Counted from the first letter of the stretch, positions 42,370-51,834 are shown. The stretch is 64,000 bases of DNA from Xylophilus rhododendri (GCF_009906855.1 NZ_CP047650.1:1116001-1180000), one strand, 5' to 3'. Numbers and translations are program-made. Notes: generated from the letters alone by a model not told the origin.

Positions 42370-43026
42370 ATGGCCACCATGGGACGCCCCCGCAGCTTCG
42401 ACCGAGACGCCGCCCTCACCCAAGCCCTGCATCTGTTCTGGGAGCATGGCTTCGATGCCACATCGCTGGCGCAGCTCAAGGAGAGCCTGGGCGGCGGCAT
42501 CTCCGCGCCCAGCTTCTATGCGGCCTTCGGCTCCAAGGAGGCGCTGTTCCAGGAGGCCGTGGCCCTGTACCTGGCCACCCACGGCCAGGTCACGGCCAGC
42601 CTGCATGACCCGGCGCTGGCACCGCGCCAGGCCATCGAGACCGCCTTGCGCCGTTCCGCCGCCATGCAGTGCGAGCCGGACCATCCACGCGGCTGCATGG
42701 TGGCGCTGGGCACCATGAGTGCGCCGTCTCCCGCCAACGCCTCGGTCGCCCGGCCCCTGCAGGTTTCCCGCGCCGAGACCAGCGCCGGCCTGCTGGCCTG
42801 CGTGCGGCGCGGCGTGGGTTTGGGAGAACTCAAACCCGAGACCGACATCCAGGCCCTGGCCACCGTGTTCGACAGCTTCCTCAACGGCCTGTCCACCCTG
42901 GCGCGCGACGGTGCGGATGCCGCCCGGCTGGACGCCGCCGTCACCCAGCTGATGCGGCTGTGGGATGCCGCTCGGATCAAGACAGCAAGAGCGGGCCGCT
43001 CGCCCGCGCAAAGGACCGCTTCATGA
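42370..43026 (+). CDS. TetR/AcrR-family regulator
   Basis: 218 residues. ATG 42370 with GGAGACC upstream; the ATG three codons later is possible. The HTH is at residues about 10-50 (RDAALTQALHLFWEHGFDATSLAQLKESLG; SAPSFYAAFGSKEALFQEAV). The ligand-binding half contains CEPDHPRGCMVALGTMS, typical of the subgroup that regulates oxidoreductases and efflux. It is divergent from the MFS pump. Its stop overlaps the start of the dehydrogenase gene (ATGA), so both divergent arms are probably under its control. Confidence 0.93.
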   Translation: MATMGRPRSFDRDAALTQALHLFWEHGFDATSLAQLKESLGGGISAPSFYAAFGSKEALFQEAVALYLATHGQVTASLHDPALAPRQAIETALRRSAAMQCEPDHPRGCMVALGTMSAPSPANASVARPLQVSRAETSAGLLACVRRGVGLGELKPETDIQALATVFDSFLNGLSTLARDGADAARLDAAVTQLMRLWDAARIKTARAGRSPAQRTAS

Positions 43027-43913
43027 AGATCGCATTCATCGGTGTCGGCAGCATGGGCTCGGCCATCGTTCCCCATCTCGTCGCGCACGGCCACCGGGTG
43101 AGCGCCTGGGCCCGCCGGCCCGAGGCCGTGGCGGCGCTGGAAGGCGTCGCGCGGCTGGCCGCGCCATCGGAAGCCTTCACCGGCCACGAGGTGGTCATCA
43201 CCATGCTGGCCGACGACGCCGCCGTGCGGGCCGTGCTGCTGGACAGCGGCGCGCTGGCGTCGGCCGAAGGCGGGCCGGTCCACCTGGTGATGTCGACCAT
43301 CTCCCCCGCGCTGGTCGCCGAGATGCAGCCGCTGCACACGCAGGCCGGGGTCGGCTACGTGGCGGCGCCCGTCTTCGGCGTGCCCGCGGTGGCGGCCCGG
43401 GCGGAACTCAACATCCTGGCCGCCGGCGCGGACGAGGCGGTGCAGCGGGTGTTGCCCCTCCTCGACGCCATCGGCAAGAAGACCTGGCGCCTGGGCGCCG
43501 ATCCGGTGCACGCCAACATCGCCAAGATCGCCGGCAACATGATGATCACCATGGCCATCGAGTCGATGGCCGAGGCGAGCGCGCTGACCGAGGCCCACGG
43601 CCTGCCGGCGGCGGATTTCCTGGAAGTCGTCACGCAGACCCTGTTCGCCTGCCCCAGCTACCAGCGCTACGGCAAAAACATCGCCGAGCGGCGTTATGAA
43701 GCGGGTTTCCGCCTGGCGCTGGGCCTGAAGGATGCGCTGCTGGCCAGGGATGCGGCCGCGCACCGGAATGTCAGCCTTCCGGGTGCCGCGGTGGTGCGCC
43801 GGCGCCTGGAGCAAGCCGTCCGCACCGGCCGGGGCGGCCAGGACTGGTCGGCGCTCGCCGAGGTGGCGCACCCGGATGCGGGCGATGCCGCTCAGGCGGT
43901 CCGCGCACGCTGA
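43023..43913 (+). CDS. NAD(P)-dependent beta-hydroxyacid dehydrogenase family protein
   Basis: 296 residues, ATG 43023 overlapping the tetR stop. The N-terminal Rossmann motif is FIGVGSMGSAIVPHLVAHGH. The substrate-binding region is VMSTISPALVAEMQ / YVAAPVFGVPAVA, and the catalytic Lys lies in the helix HANIAKIAGNMMITMAIE (GNxxxxxxK-type region). This is the 3-hydroxyisobutyrate/tartronate-semialdehyde/glyoxylate-reductase family. The substrate is not determined. With the TetR and efflux pump it may detoxify an aldehyde or ketoacid. It overlaps the convergent tdh gene by 22 bp. Confidence 0.9.
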   Translation: MKIAFIGVGSMGSAIVPHLVAHGHRVSAWARRPEAVAALEGVARLAAPSEAFTGHEVVITMLADDAAVRAVLLDSGALASAEGGPVHLVMSTISPALVAEMQPLHTQAGVGYVAAPVFGVPAVAARAELNILAAGADEAVQRVLPLLDAIGKKTWRLGADPVHANIAKIAGNMMITMAIESMAEASALTEAHGLPAADFLEVVTQTLFACPSYQRYGKNIAERRYEAGFRLALGLKDALLARDAAAHRNVSLPGAAVVRRRLEQAVRTGRGGQDWSALAEVAHPDAGDAAQAVRAR

Positions 43914-44869
43914 CCGGCACCTGCTTGCATGGCGGACAGGTTGGCCAGCATGTCGGCGACGATGCCTGACAGGTCGAACCGCGGCGCCCATGACCAGTCC
44001 CGCCGTGCCCGCGTGTCGTCGATCGAGTCGGGCCAGCCATGGGCGATGGCCTGCCGGAAGTCGGGCCGATAGTCCACATCCAGCCCCGGCAGGTGCTTGC
44101 GGATCTCGGCCACGATCTCGGCGGGCGTGAAGCTGACGCCCGCCAGGTTGTAGCTGCCGCGTTCGCTGATCGCCGCGGCGGGCGCCTCCATCAATTCGAT
44201 GGTGGCGCGTACCGCATCGTCCATGTAGAGCATGGGCAGGGCCTCGTCCGGGCAGAGGAAGCAGCCGTAGCGCTCGCCCCTCAGCGCCGAATGGAAGACG
44301 TCGATCGCATAGTCGGTGGTGCCGCCGCCGGGCTGGGTCTTGTAGGAGATCAGTCCCGGGTAGCGCAGGCTGCGCACATCCACGCCGTGGTTCGCGAAGT
44401 ACCAGCGGCACCAGCCCTCGCCGGCCAGCTTCGAGATGCCGTAGACGGTGGCAGGCTCCATCACGGTGGATTGCGGTGTCGCGTCGGCCGGCGTGGTGGG
44501 ACCGAAGGCGGCAATGGAGCTGGGCCAGAACACCTTGTCCAGCTGGAACTGCCGCGCCGCTTCCAGCACGTTGAGCAGGCCGCCCATGTTGAGGTCCCAA
44601 GCCCGCCTGGGCGCGATCTCCGCCGTGGCCGACAAGGCGGCGGCCAGGTGGTAGATCTGCGTGATGCCGCGGCGCCGGACGATGTCATGGAGCTGGCCCA
44701 CGTCGGTGATGTCGAGCATCTCGTGGTCGATGTGCAGATGGCGCCCCACCGGGACCATGTCGCTGGTGACGACGTTGCGCGCGCCGAAGCGTCCGGCCAG
44801 TGCGGCCGACAGTTCGGTGCCGAGTTGCCCGTTGGCGCCGGTCAGCAGGATGCGGGGCTGCGCGCTCAT
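43892..44869 (-). CDS. tdh: L-threonine 3-dehydrogenase, SDR (epimerase-like) type
   Basis: 325 residues, ATG 44869. Extended-SDR features are GANGQLG at residues 10-16, the YGISK catalytic Tyr-Lys pair (ATVYGISKLAGEG) and SSIAAFGP. It follows kbl with a 4-bp overlap (44866-44869), the arrangement of the two-step threonine-to-glycine pathway: Tdh makes 2-amino-3-ketobutyrate from threonine and NAD+. The SDR-type Tdh is known from Cupriavidus and Flavobacterium. Here the pair is operonic with a Bug binding protein and an enolase-superfamily dehydratase, so a related hydroxyamino acid as true substrate cannot be excluded. Confidence 0.85.
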   Translation of the reverse strand: MSAQPRILLTGANGQLGTELSAALAGRFGARNVVTSDMVPVGRHLHIDHEMLDITDVGQLHDIVRRRGITQIYHLAAALSATAEIAPRRAWDLNMGGLLNVLEAARQFQLDKVFWPSSIAAFGPTTPADATPQSTVMEPATVYGISKLAGEGWCRWYFANHGVDVRSLRYPGLISYKTQPGGGTTDYAIDVFHSALRGERYGCFLCPDEALPMLYMDDAVRATIELMEAPAAAISERGSYNLAGVSFTPAEIVAEIRKHLPGLDVDYRPDFRQAIAHGWPDSIDDTRARRDWSWAPRFDLSGIVADMLANLSAMQAGAGQRARTA

Positions 44870-46068
44870 GCGATCACCTTCAGTTCTTGCCCCGCCTGGG
44901 CAAAGGCTTCCAGGGCGGTGTCCAGCTGCGCACGGGTGTGGAGCGCGCTGACCCGGACCCGGATGCGGGCCTGGCCCCGGGGCACCACCGGGTAGAAGAA
45001 GCCGGTGACATAGACGCCGAGCTCCAGCAGGCGCTGCGCCAGGCGCTGGGCGGTGTCGGCCTCGTGGACCATCACCGGAATGATCGGATGGCTGCCCGGC
45101 TTCAGGTCGAAACCCAGCGCGCCCAGGCCCGCCCGGAAGTAGCTGCTGTTGTCTTCCAGCCGGTCGCGCAAGCCGGTGTCGGCCTCCAGCAGGTCGAGCG
45201 CCTTCAGGCCCGCGCCGACGATGGCCGGCGCCACGGTATTGGAGAACAGGTAGGGCCGCGACCGCTGGCGCAGCATGGCCACCACCTCCGCCCGCGCGCT
45301 GGTGAAACCGCCCGATGCGCCGCCCAGCGCCTTGCCCAGCGTGCCGGTGATGATGTCGACCCTGCCGAACACGCCCTTCAATTCATGGGTTCCGCGCCCG
45401 GTCTTGCCGAGAAAGCCGGTGGCATGGCATTCGTCGATGCCCAGCAGGGCGCCGGACTCGTCGCAGATGGCGCGGATCTCGTCGAGCCTGGCGATGGTGC
45501 CGTCCATCGAGAACACGCCGTCGGTGAAGACCAGCTTGTGGCGCGCGCCGGCCGCGTCGGCCTCGCGCAACTGATGGCGCAGGTCTTCCATGTCGTCGTG
45601 CCGGAACCGCAGGCGCTTGGCCTTGCACAGGCGGATGCCATCGATGATGGACGCATGGTTGAGCTCGTCGCTGATGACCGCGTCCTCGGCGCCCAGCAGG
45701 GTTTCGAACAGACCGCCGTTGGCGTCGAAGGCCGAGCCGTAGAGGATGGTGTCCTCGGTGCCCAGGAAGCGCGAGAGCCGCGATTCCAGCTCCTTGTGGA
45801 TGTCCTGTGTGCCGCAGATGAAACGCACCGAGCCCAGGCCGAAGCCCCGCCGGTCCAGAGTCTCGCGCGCGGCCGCCACCACCTGCGGGTGGGCCGACAG
45901 GCCCAGGTAGTTGTTGGCGCACAGGTTGATGAGTTCGCTGTTTTCCCGGGTCGATACCTGGCTGCCCTGGGCGGAGGTCATCACGCGTTCGACCTTCAGC
46001 AGGCCGGCGGCCTCGATCTGGCCGAGCTCATGGCGCAGCGCGGAATAGAAATCGTCTGTGGTGGGCAT
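44866..46068 (-). CDS. kbl: Glycine C-acetyltransferase (2-amino-3-ketobutyrate CoA ligase)
   Basis: 400 residues, ATG 46068; length and motifs match Kbl closely. It is a PLP-dependent alpha-oxoamine synthase with NYLGLSAHPQV near the start, GSVRFICGTQDIHKELE, and DGVFSMDGTIARL. The PLP Lys lies in IITGTLGKALGGASGG (about residue 245), and SRPYLFSNTVAP follows. It converts 2-amino-3-ketobutyrate and CoA to glycine and acetyl-CoA, the step after Tdh. It starts 7 bp after the Bug gene and overlaps tdh, so it is mid-operon. Confidence 0.95.
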   Translation of the reverse strand: MPTTDDFYSALRHELGQIEAAGLLKVERVMTSAQGSQVSTRENSELINLCANNYLGLSAHPQVVAAARETLDRRGFGLGSVRFICGTQDIHKELESRLSRFLGTEDTILYGSAFDANGGLFETLLGAEDAVISDELNHASIIDGIRLCKAKRLRFRHDDMEDLRHQLREADAAGARHKLVFTDGVFSMDGTIARLDEIRAICDESGALLGIDECHATGFLGKTGRGTHELKGVFGRVDIITGTLGKALGGASGGFTSARAEVVAMLRQRSRPYLFSNTVAPAIVGAGLKALDLLEADTGLRDRLEDNSSYFRAGLGALGFDLKPGSHPIIPVMVHEADTAQRLAQRLLELGVYVTGFFYPVVPRGQARIRVRVSALHTRAQLDTALEAFAQAGQELKVIA

Positions 46069-46075
46069 GGGCGGT

Positions 46076-47056
46076 TCAATCGGAAGTGATGTGCGCGTTC
46101 TTGATCACCGCGCCCCATTTCGTGCTGTCGGACTGGATCAGCTCGGCGAACTGCGCCGGGCTTTGCGGCGTGGGGTCCGAGCCCAGCTCCCCGTAGCGCT
46201 TGACCACCCTGGGGTCGGACAGCACCGCATCGATCGCGGCATTGAGTTTTCGCACGACCTCGGCCGGCAGGCCCTTCGGGCCGACCACGCCGCCCCAGGT
46301 CACCATCTCGGCTTGTGGCACGCCGGCCTCGGCCATGGTCGGCACGTCGGGCAGCAGCGGGGAGCGCTGGGGTCCGGTGACCGCGAGAGCCCGGACCCGG
46401 CCGGCCTTGATCTGCGGCTCCAGCGAGGTGAGATTGCTGATCATCATCTGGATCTGGCCACCCATCAGGTCGGTCTCGCCCAGGGGTGCGCTTCGGTAGG
46501 GCACATGGTTGATCTGGATGCCGGTGCTGGCGCGGAACAGTTCGGTGACCACATGCAGCGAAGTGCCGGTGCCGCTGGAGCCGTAGAACACCTCGCCGGG
46601 ATGCGCCTTGGCATAGGCCACCAGGTCCTTGACCGAGTGCACCGGCAGCGCCGGGTAGACCGCCAGCACATTGGGCTGGGTGAACATCTTGGCGATGGGC
46701 GTGAAGTCGCGGTCGATCCGGAAGGACTGCTGGCGGGCACTCAGGGTCGCCACCAGGATGGCCAGGTTGTTCATGCCGATGGTGTAGCCGTCGGGCGGCG
46801 CCTTGGCCACCGCGTCCAGTCCGATGGCACCGGAAGCACCCGGCTTGTTGTCCACGATGAAGGGCTGGCCGAGCCGCTGCGCGAGTTCGCTGCACAGCAC
46901 CCGCGTCAGCACGTCGGCCGCCCCCCCGGCCACCGCCGGCACGATGAAGCGCACGGGCCTGTCGGGGTACTCGGCATGCGCCGCCTGGAGCGCCGCCAGG
47001 CCACAGAGAAAAAGTGCCGCACCCGCCTTGCGCAGGTATGAAATCCTGTTGCTCAT
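46076..47056 (-). CDS. Tripartite tricarboxylate transporter (Bug-family) substrate-binding protein
   Basis: 326 residues, ATG 47056, signal peptide (AGAALFLCGLAALQAAHA). Bug-fold motifs: YPDRPVRFIVPAVAGGAADVLTR; GASGAIGLDAVAKAPPDGYT; GEVFYGSSGTGTSLHVV. These periplasmic proteins bind carboxylates or other small polar solutes. In Burkholderiales most are orphans without TctAB genes next door, as here. Its position between the dehydratase and kbl genes suggests that it recruits the substrate of this operon. Confidence 0.93.
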   Translation of the reverse strand: MSNRISYLRKAGAALFLCGLAALQAAHAEYPDRPVRFIVPAVAGGAADVLTRVLCSELAQRLGQPFIVDNKPGASGAIGLDAVAKAPPDGYTIGMNNLAILVATLSARQQSFRIDRDFTPIAKMFTQPNVLAVYPALPVHSVKDLVAYAKAHPGEVFYGSSGTGTSLHVVTELFRASTGIQINHVPYRSAPLGETDLMGGQIQMMISNLTSLEPQIKAGRVRALAVTGPQRSPLLPDVPTMAEAGVPQAEMVTWGGVVGPKGLPAEVVRKLNAAIDAVLSDPRVVKRYGELGSDPTPQSPAQFAELIQSDSTKWGAVIKNAHITSD

Positions 47057-47086
47057 TTTCGATCCCTGTATTTTTTATCGTCGATT

Positions 47087-48289
47087 TCAGGCGGCCAGCC
47101 GGCCGGTTTCGCTGCAGAGCGGTTTGAGCCGCTCCTCGTCAATCTCAATGCCCAGCCCGGGCATATTCGAAACTTCGTAGTGATCGCCCTGAATCAGCGG
47201 GCCGGCTTTCACGAACTGCCGCCGTGTCGGCGGATTATCGTTTTCGTACGATTCCTGGATCACGAAATTGGTGAGGACAGAGGCCAGGGTGACCGTCGCT
47301 GCGATCGCGACCGGCCCGTGCGGATTATGCGGAACCACACCCATCGAATAGGTTTCCGCCGCATGGCCGATTTTCACGGCCTCGGTCAGCCCGCCGACCC
47401 GGATGATGGAAGGCTGCACCAGGCCTACCGCCTGTTTCTCGATGATCTCGGCGAACTGCTTGCGCGAATGAAAGCGTTCGCCGAAGGCGATGCGTGCCTG
47501 GCTGGCGGCGCCCAGCCGGGCGAACGCGTCGGCGCTCTGGTATTCGGTCGGCTCTTCCACGAAAAGCAGGTTGCAGTCGGCGATGCCCGTGCAGAAGCGC
47601 GCGGCGGAAGCCCAGTCGAGGCGGCGCCAGACATCGACCATCAGGCCGATATCGGGGCCGACGGCCGCCCGCATCGCCTTGACTTCGGCGATGGCGCGCG
47701 GCACGTCGTGGAGGGTGATGTGGTACTGGTGGTCGTCCGGCGTGCCGAATGGATACCACTTCAAGGCGGTCGCGCCGTTGGCGATGCGCGCCCGGGCCTT
47801 GGCGATGAGATCCTGCGTGTCGGTATAACCGGCCCACCACTGGTTGAGATAAACCTTGATCTTGTCCCGCACCGCGCCGCCCAGGAGTTTGTGCACCGGC
47901 AGCCGCCAGGCCTTTCCGGTGATATCCCACAAGGCCATGTCGATCGCCGCCAGCGCCGCCCGGCTGCTGGCGCCATCGCCCCAGAAAACCTTGTCCTTCA
48001 GCATCGCCCAGTGCTTTGCGACCGTCGTCGGATCCTTTCCGGCAATCGCACGAAACCCCTCCTGGACGCCTGCAATCACCGAGGGATAACGGTGATCCAG
48101 CGTTGCCTCGCCCATGCCGATAATCCCGTCATCGGTTTCGAGGGCGATCATCACATAATGCTTGTTGGCATTCGGATGGACATAGGTTCTCAATTCGGCG
48201 ATCTTCACGGCGGGATTAACCTTCAAGTCAGGATGATTTGCCTGAATATTAGGAAGCACCCGCCGGCGCGTCCATGACCCTGCGGGCAT
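47087..48289 (-). CDS. Enolase-superfamily (mandelate racemase / galactonate dehydratase-like) enzyme
   Basis: 400 residues from ATG 48289. An ATG at 48310 (overlapping the lysR end) and a GTG at 48208 directly before the family's usual start KIAELRTYV are alternatives. The capping domain is VMIALETDDGIIGMGEATLD. The barrel carries LKWYPFGTP (base Lys), metal ligands in MVDVWRRLD, FVEEPTEY and AFGERFHS, and the C-terminal HNPHGPVAIAAT typical of acid-sugar dehydratases. It should abstract the alpha-proton of a hydroxy or sugar acid; the substrate is unknown. The gene sits between the LysR and the Bug-kbl-tdh genes, 30 bp before the Bug gene. Confidence 0.87.
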   Translation of the reverse strand: MPAGSWTRRRVLPNIQANHPDLKVNPAVKIAELRTYVHPNANKHYVMIALETDDGIIGMGEATLDHRYPSVIAGVQEGFRAIAGKDPTTVAKHWAMLKDKVFWGDGASSRAALAAIDMALWDITGKAWRLPVHKLLGGAVRDKIKVYLNQWWAGYTDTQDLIAKARARIANGATALKWYPFGTPDDHQYHITLHDVPRAIAEVKAMRAAVGPDIGLMVDVWRRLDWASAARFCTGIADCNLLFVEEPTEYQSADAFARLGAASQARIAFGERFHSRKQFAEIIEKQAVGLVQPSIIRVGGLTEAVKIGHAAETYSMGVVPHNPHGPVAIAATVTLASVLTNFVIQESYENDNPPTRRQFVKAGPLIQGDHYEVSNMPGLGIEIDEERLKPLCSETGRLAA

Positions 48290-48293
48290 GGAT

Positions 48294-49208
48294 TCATTCA
48301 CCCCCGGCATGCGTCCTGGCCTTCCCGATCGCTTTTGTCAGCTGGCCGAGCAGGGCCCGGGCCGGCTCGCCCAGCCGCGTATCCGCCATCGCGGTGGCGT
48401 ACACCGAATACCGGAACGACGGGCGCAAGGGGAGCGTGACACCGCCAAGCTCCCGATGCCGCCTCCCGGTGAGCGGATCGACGACGGAGATACCCATGCC
48501 GCGCAACACCAGCTCACTCGCCGAATGGGAGGCCGACACCTCCACCACCGGATCGAGTTGAAGCCCGTGCGCCGACATCAGTCCATCCATCTGGCGCTGG
48601 AAGGTATCGGTCAATCCGATGAAGGGCCTGGTGGCCAGTTCCTCCAGCTCCACGTGCGAAGCACCCGCATCCAGCCACCGCGAGGTGCCGATGCACACGC
48701 ACTCGCCCGAGAACTCGGCCACCGTTTCGAGCTCGCCCGCCGAAAGAATATCGGCGGTGATGCCGATGTCGGCCTGCCGGTTTCGGACGTTGCGCCAGAC
48801 CTCCATGTAGGAAGCGATGCGCATGCTGACCATCACGTCGGGGTACTCGGCGCGCAGTTGCTCGATGATCTCCGGCATCACCGAATGGCCGACCGACGGG
48901 ATGGTGCAGATGGAGAGCCGGCCCATGCGCTGCTTGCGCAGCTGCTCGGAAAAGCGCGATATCTCCTCCAGTCCCATGAAGGACTGCTGCACCTTGGCCA
49001 TGAGGGCCAGCGCCTCGGCCGTGGGCTTGATGGTGCGCCCGTGCTTGAGGAACAGGGCGAAGCCGACCGCCTTCTGCAGCTCCGCGATGACGCGGCTCAT
49101 GGACGGCTGGGGAATGCCCAGCGCATCGGCGCCGGCGCTGATGCCACCGTGCAGGATCGCGGCGCGGAAGGCTTCGATCATGCGATGGGTGACCACTTCT
49201 GCTGGCAT
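48294..49208 (-). CDS. LysR-family transcriptional regulator
   Basis: 304 residues, ATG 49208. The HTH is at residues 7-60 (MIEAFRAAILHGGISAGADALGIPQPSMSRVIAELQKAVG). The effector domain begins near residue 93 (GRLSICTIPSVGHSVMPEII). It lies directly upstream of, and co-directional with, the dehydratase-Bug-kbl-tdh genes, touching the first. It is therefore probably part of that operon and its activator. No divergent gene exists on its other side. Confidence 0.92.
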   Translation of the reverse strand: MPAEVVTHRMIEAFRAAILHGGISAGADALGIPQPSMSRVIAELQKAVGFALFLKHGRTIKPTAEALALMAKVQQSFMGLEEISRFSEQLRKQRMGRLSICTIPSVGHSVMPEIIEQLRAEYPDVMVSMRIASYMEVWRNVRNRQADIGITADILSAGELETVAEFSGECVCIGTSRWLDAGASHVELEELATRPFIGLTDTFQRQMDGLMSAHGLQLDPVVEVSASHSASELVLRGMGISVVDPLTGRRHRELGGVTLPLRPSFRYSVYATAMADTRLGEPARALLGQLTKAIGKARTHAGGE

Positions 49209-49291
49209 GCGTGAACTCCGTTCGGCTTGGTTGGCGCGCAGTTTGCGCCAGGATCGGCGCTTGCGTTGCTCCCCGCCCCGGTCAACCGGTC

Positions 49292-49996
49292 TCAGCTGGC
49301 TTCGGCGTTGCGTCCCCCGTCGCGCGACACCACATCGACCGCCTGCACGCCCTCGATCTTCGACAGCTGGCCGCTGATGCGGGCGATTTCGCCGGAGGAC
49401 ACCCGGGCGAGCACCACCGTGATGTCGTCGAGCCCGCCGCCCTTCTGCACCGAGACGAGGAAACGGCGCAGCTGCGCGGGCCGCACCTGGAGCGTGGCCT
49501 CGATGAGTTCGGGGTTCAACATGCCATGCCGGGCCGTGATGTGCAGCCGGCAGCTCTGGCTGCGGGCGCGGTACATCTCCTCCAGCGGTTTGACCCCGGC
49601 GAGGATGCCCAGGATCACCACCGTGGCCGCCGTGGCCGGGAAGTACAGGCCGCCGCCGACGGCCAGGCCGATGGCGGCCACCGTCCAGATGCTGGCCGCG
49701 GTGGTGAGGCCGCGCACCACCTCGCCTCGCGCCAGGATGGCGCCGGCGCCCAGGAAACCGATGCCGGAGACCACCTGGGCCGCCGCGCGGGACGGGTCCA
49801 GCATCACGTGCTCGCCCTTCAACACATCCGCGAAGCCGAAGGCCGACACCACCATGAACAGGCAGGAGCCCACGCAGACCAGCATGTGGGTGCGGATGCC
49901 CGCCGCCCACAGCAATCGCTCGCGCTCGAATCCCACCAGGCTGCCGAGGGCGGCGGCGACCAGAAGACGCAGGAGCATTTCCGAGTGGGCGAGCAT
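49292..49996 (-). CDS. MgtC/SapB-family membrane protein
   Basis: 234 residues from ATG 49996, with AAGGAC upstream; the longer frame adds a non-membrane leader. Four to five hydrophobic segments are visible, with the family signatures LLVAAALGSLVGFERE, GIRTHMLVCVGSCLFMVV and VSGIGFLGAGAILARG. A cytosolic ACT-like C-terminal domain occupies residues about 150-234. MgtC proteins act in magnesium-limited or intracellular growth, partly by damping the F-type ATP synthase; many environmental homologues are of unknown role. It has no operon partner. Confidence 0.93.
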   Translation of the reverse strand: MLAHSEMLLRLLVAAALGSLVGFERERLLWAAGIRTHMLVCVGSCLFMVVSAFGFADVLKGEHVMLDPSRAAAQVVSGIGFLGAGAILARGEVVRGLTTAASIWTVAAIGLAVGGGLYFPATAATVVILGILAGVKPLEEMYRARSQSCRLHITARHGMLNPELIEATLQVRPAQLRRFLVSVQKGGGLDDITVVLARVSSGEIARISGQLSKIEGVQAVDVVSRDGGRNAEAS

Positions 49997-50101
49997 GTTG
50001 TCCTTGTTCTTGTTGCGTTGGAAAGGGGAAAAATTCTCGGCGCCGGCCGCGCAGCCGCTGTATCGCGATGAAAGCGGCGCGGGCGGCGGCACGCCGCCTG
50101 C

Positions 50102-51757
50102 CTACCAGGGCAGCTCGGGCTCGGCAGGCGGCTGGTCCGCGCCCTGCCCCAGCTCGCCGCGGCGGATGGCCGCGGACCGTTGCTTGATGGCGGCGCGCTG
50201 CTGCGCATCCAGGCGGTCGGCGCTGCGCAGCTGGTGTTCCAGCCGCGGGTGGCCGGCCAGCAGCGCGCGGTGGCGCAGCAGGAAATCCCAGTACAGGGTG
50301 GTGAAGGGGCAGGCGTCGTCGCCCACGCTTTCGGCGGGCCGGTAGCGGCAGCTCTTGCAGGCGGGGCTCATGCGCTCGATGTAGCGGCCGCTGGCCACAT
50401 AGGGCTTGCTGCCCATCAGCCCGCCGTCGGCGTACTGGCTCATGCCCAGGGTGTTGGGCATCTCCACCCACTCCACCGCATCCACGTACACCGACAGGTA
50501 CCAGGCATGCACCTGCACCGGCTCCACGCCCAGCAGCTGGGCGAACAGGCCGGTGACCATCAGGCGCTGGATGTGGTGGGCGTAGCCGTGGCGCAGGGTC
50601 TGGCCTATGGCGTCGCGCAGGCAGGCCATGTCGGTGTCGCCGGTCCAGTACCAGGCGGGCAGGGGCTCGTGGGCATCCAGGACGTTGAGGTCCTGGTAGC
50701 CGGGCATCTGCGTCCAGTAGACGCCACGCACGTATTCGCGCCAGCCGAGGATCTGGCGCACGAAGCCTTCCACCGAGGGCAGCGGCGCGCGGCCGTCGGC
50801 ATGCGCCTTCACCGCCGCGGCCACCACCTCGCGCGGATCGAGCAGCTTGAGGTTGAGCGCCGCCGACAGCTGGGCATGCCAGAGCCAGGGCCGGCCCGGC
50901 CACATGGCGTCCTGGTGCGGGCCGAAGTTGGGCAGGCGGTGGGCGATGAAGTCGTCCAGCGCCTGCAGGGCCTGCGCGCGGTTCACCGGCCAGTCGAAGG
51001 CGGCGGTCTCGCCGGGGTGGTCGGCGAAGCGGGTCTCGACCAGGGCAATGACCTCGCGGGTGATGGCGTCGGGCGAAAAGCGCAGCGGCGAGGGCAAGGC
51101 GACCGGGCCGGATGCGGGAAACGGCCGGCGGTTCTCGGTATCGAAGTTCCAGCGTCCGCCCAGGGCTTGGGCCGGATCGTCCGGCTCCATCAGGATGCCG
51201 TGGCGCTGCCGCTGCTCGCGATAGAAGACCTCCAGACGCAGGGCGCCGCCATGGGCGCGCGCATGGGCGGCGAAGTGGCGCACGGTGCCGAAGAAATGCC
51301 GGTCCTCGCGCAGGTCCAGCGGCAGGCCCGCCGCCGCCGCGACCGCCTTGATCGCCTGCAGCACCCGCCAGTCGCCGGGCGCGGTCAGCACCAGGCCGGC
51401 GGGGCGCAGGTCCTCGATGTCCGCCTGCAGCTGGGCCGCCAGGGTGCCGCGATTGCCGGGTGCGTCCAGCCTCGTGTAGCGCAGCGGCCGGCCGGCGTTT
51501 CGCAAGGCCTCGGCGAAATGCCGCATGGCCGCCAGGAACAGCACGATGCGCGGCTTGGCCGACCAGACATGGGTGCTTTCCTCGGCCACCTCGGCCATCC
51601 AGACGGTGTCACGCCCCGCGTCGAAGCCGTCGAAGGCGGCGGCCTGCGCATCGAGCTGGTCGCCCAGCACGATGAGCAGCCGGCCGACACGGTGCGGCGC
51701 ATCGGCGCTCATATCGGCGCCCATGGCGGCCTTCGGCGCTGTCTGCCTTGAATCCAT
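50102..51757 (-). CDS. FeS-type cryptochrome/(6-4) photolyase (PhrB-like)
   Basis: 551 residues from ATG 51757; ATG 51712 is an alternative that would leave more room for the divergent lysR promoter. The start RLLIVLGDQLDAQAAAFDG and the segment VWMAEVAEESTHVWSAKPRI mark the deoxyribodipyrimidine photolyase-related antenna domain. The C-terminal half binds FAD and carries the four FeS Cys: CLRDAIG, then ACKSC, then DACPFTTLYWDF. The family repairs UV photoproducts using blue light or works as a photoreceptor. GRPWLWHAQLSAALNLKLLDP and MVTGLFAQLLGVEP are characteristic. Confidence 0.93.
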   Translation of the reverse strand: MDSRQTAPKAAMGADMSADAPHRVGRLLIVLGDQLDAQAAAFDGFDAGRDTVWMAEVAEESTHVWSAKPRIVLFLAAMRHFAEALRNAGRPLRYTRLDAPGNRGTLAAQLQADIEDLRPAGLVLTAPGDWRVLQAIKAVAAAAGLPLDLREDRHFFGTVRHFAAHARAHGGALRLEVFYREQRQRHGILMEPDDPAQALGGRWNFDTENRRPFPASGPVALPSPLRFSPDAITREVIALVETRFADHPGETAAFDWPVNRAQALQALDDFIAHRLPNFGPHQDAMWPGRPWLWHAQLSAALNLKLLDPREVVAAAVKAHADGRAPLPSVEGFVRQILGWREYVRGVYWTQMPGYQDLNVLDAHEPLPAWYWTGDTDMACLRDAIGQTLRHGYAHHIQRLMVTGLFAQLLGVEPVQVHAWYLSVYVDAVEWVEMPNTLGMSQYADGGLMGSKPYVASGRYIERMSPACKSCRYRPAESVGDDACPFTTLYWDFLLRHRALLAGHPRLEHQLRSADRLDAQQRAAIKQRSAAIRRGELGQGADQPPAEPELPW

Positions 51758-51834
51758 GGACCGAGCATGCCATGGCAGGCGCGCAGCAGCGAGAATGGCG
51801 GCCCGCGTCGGCACGCTCCCCACCAGGAATCCGC

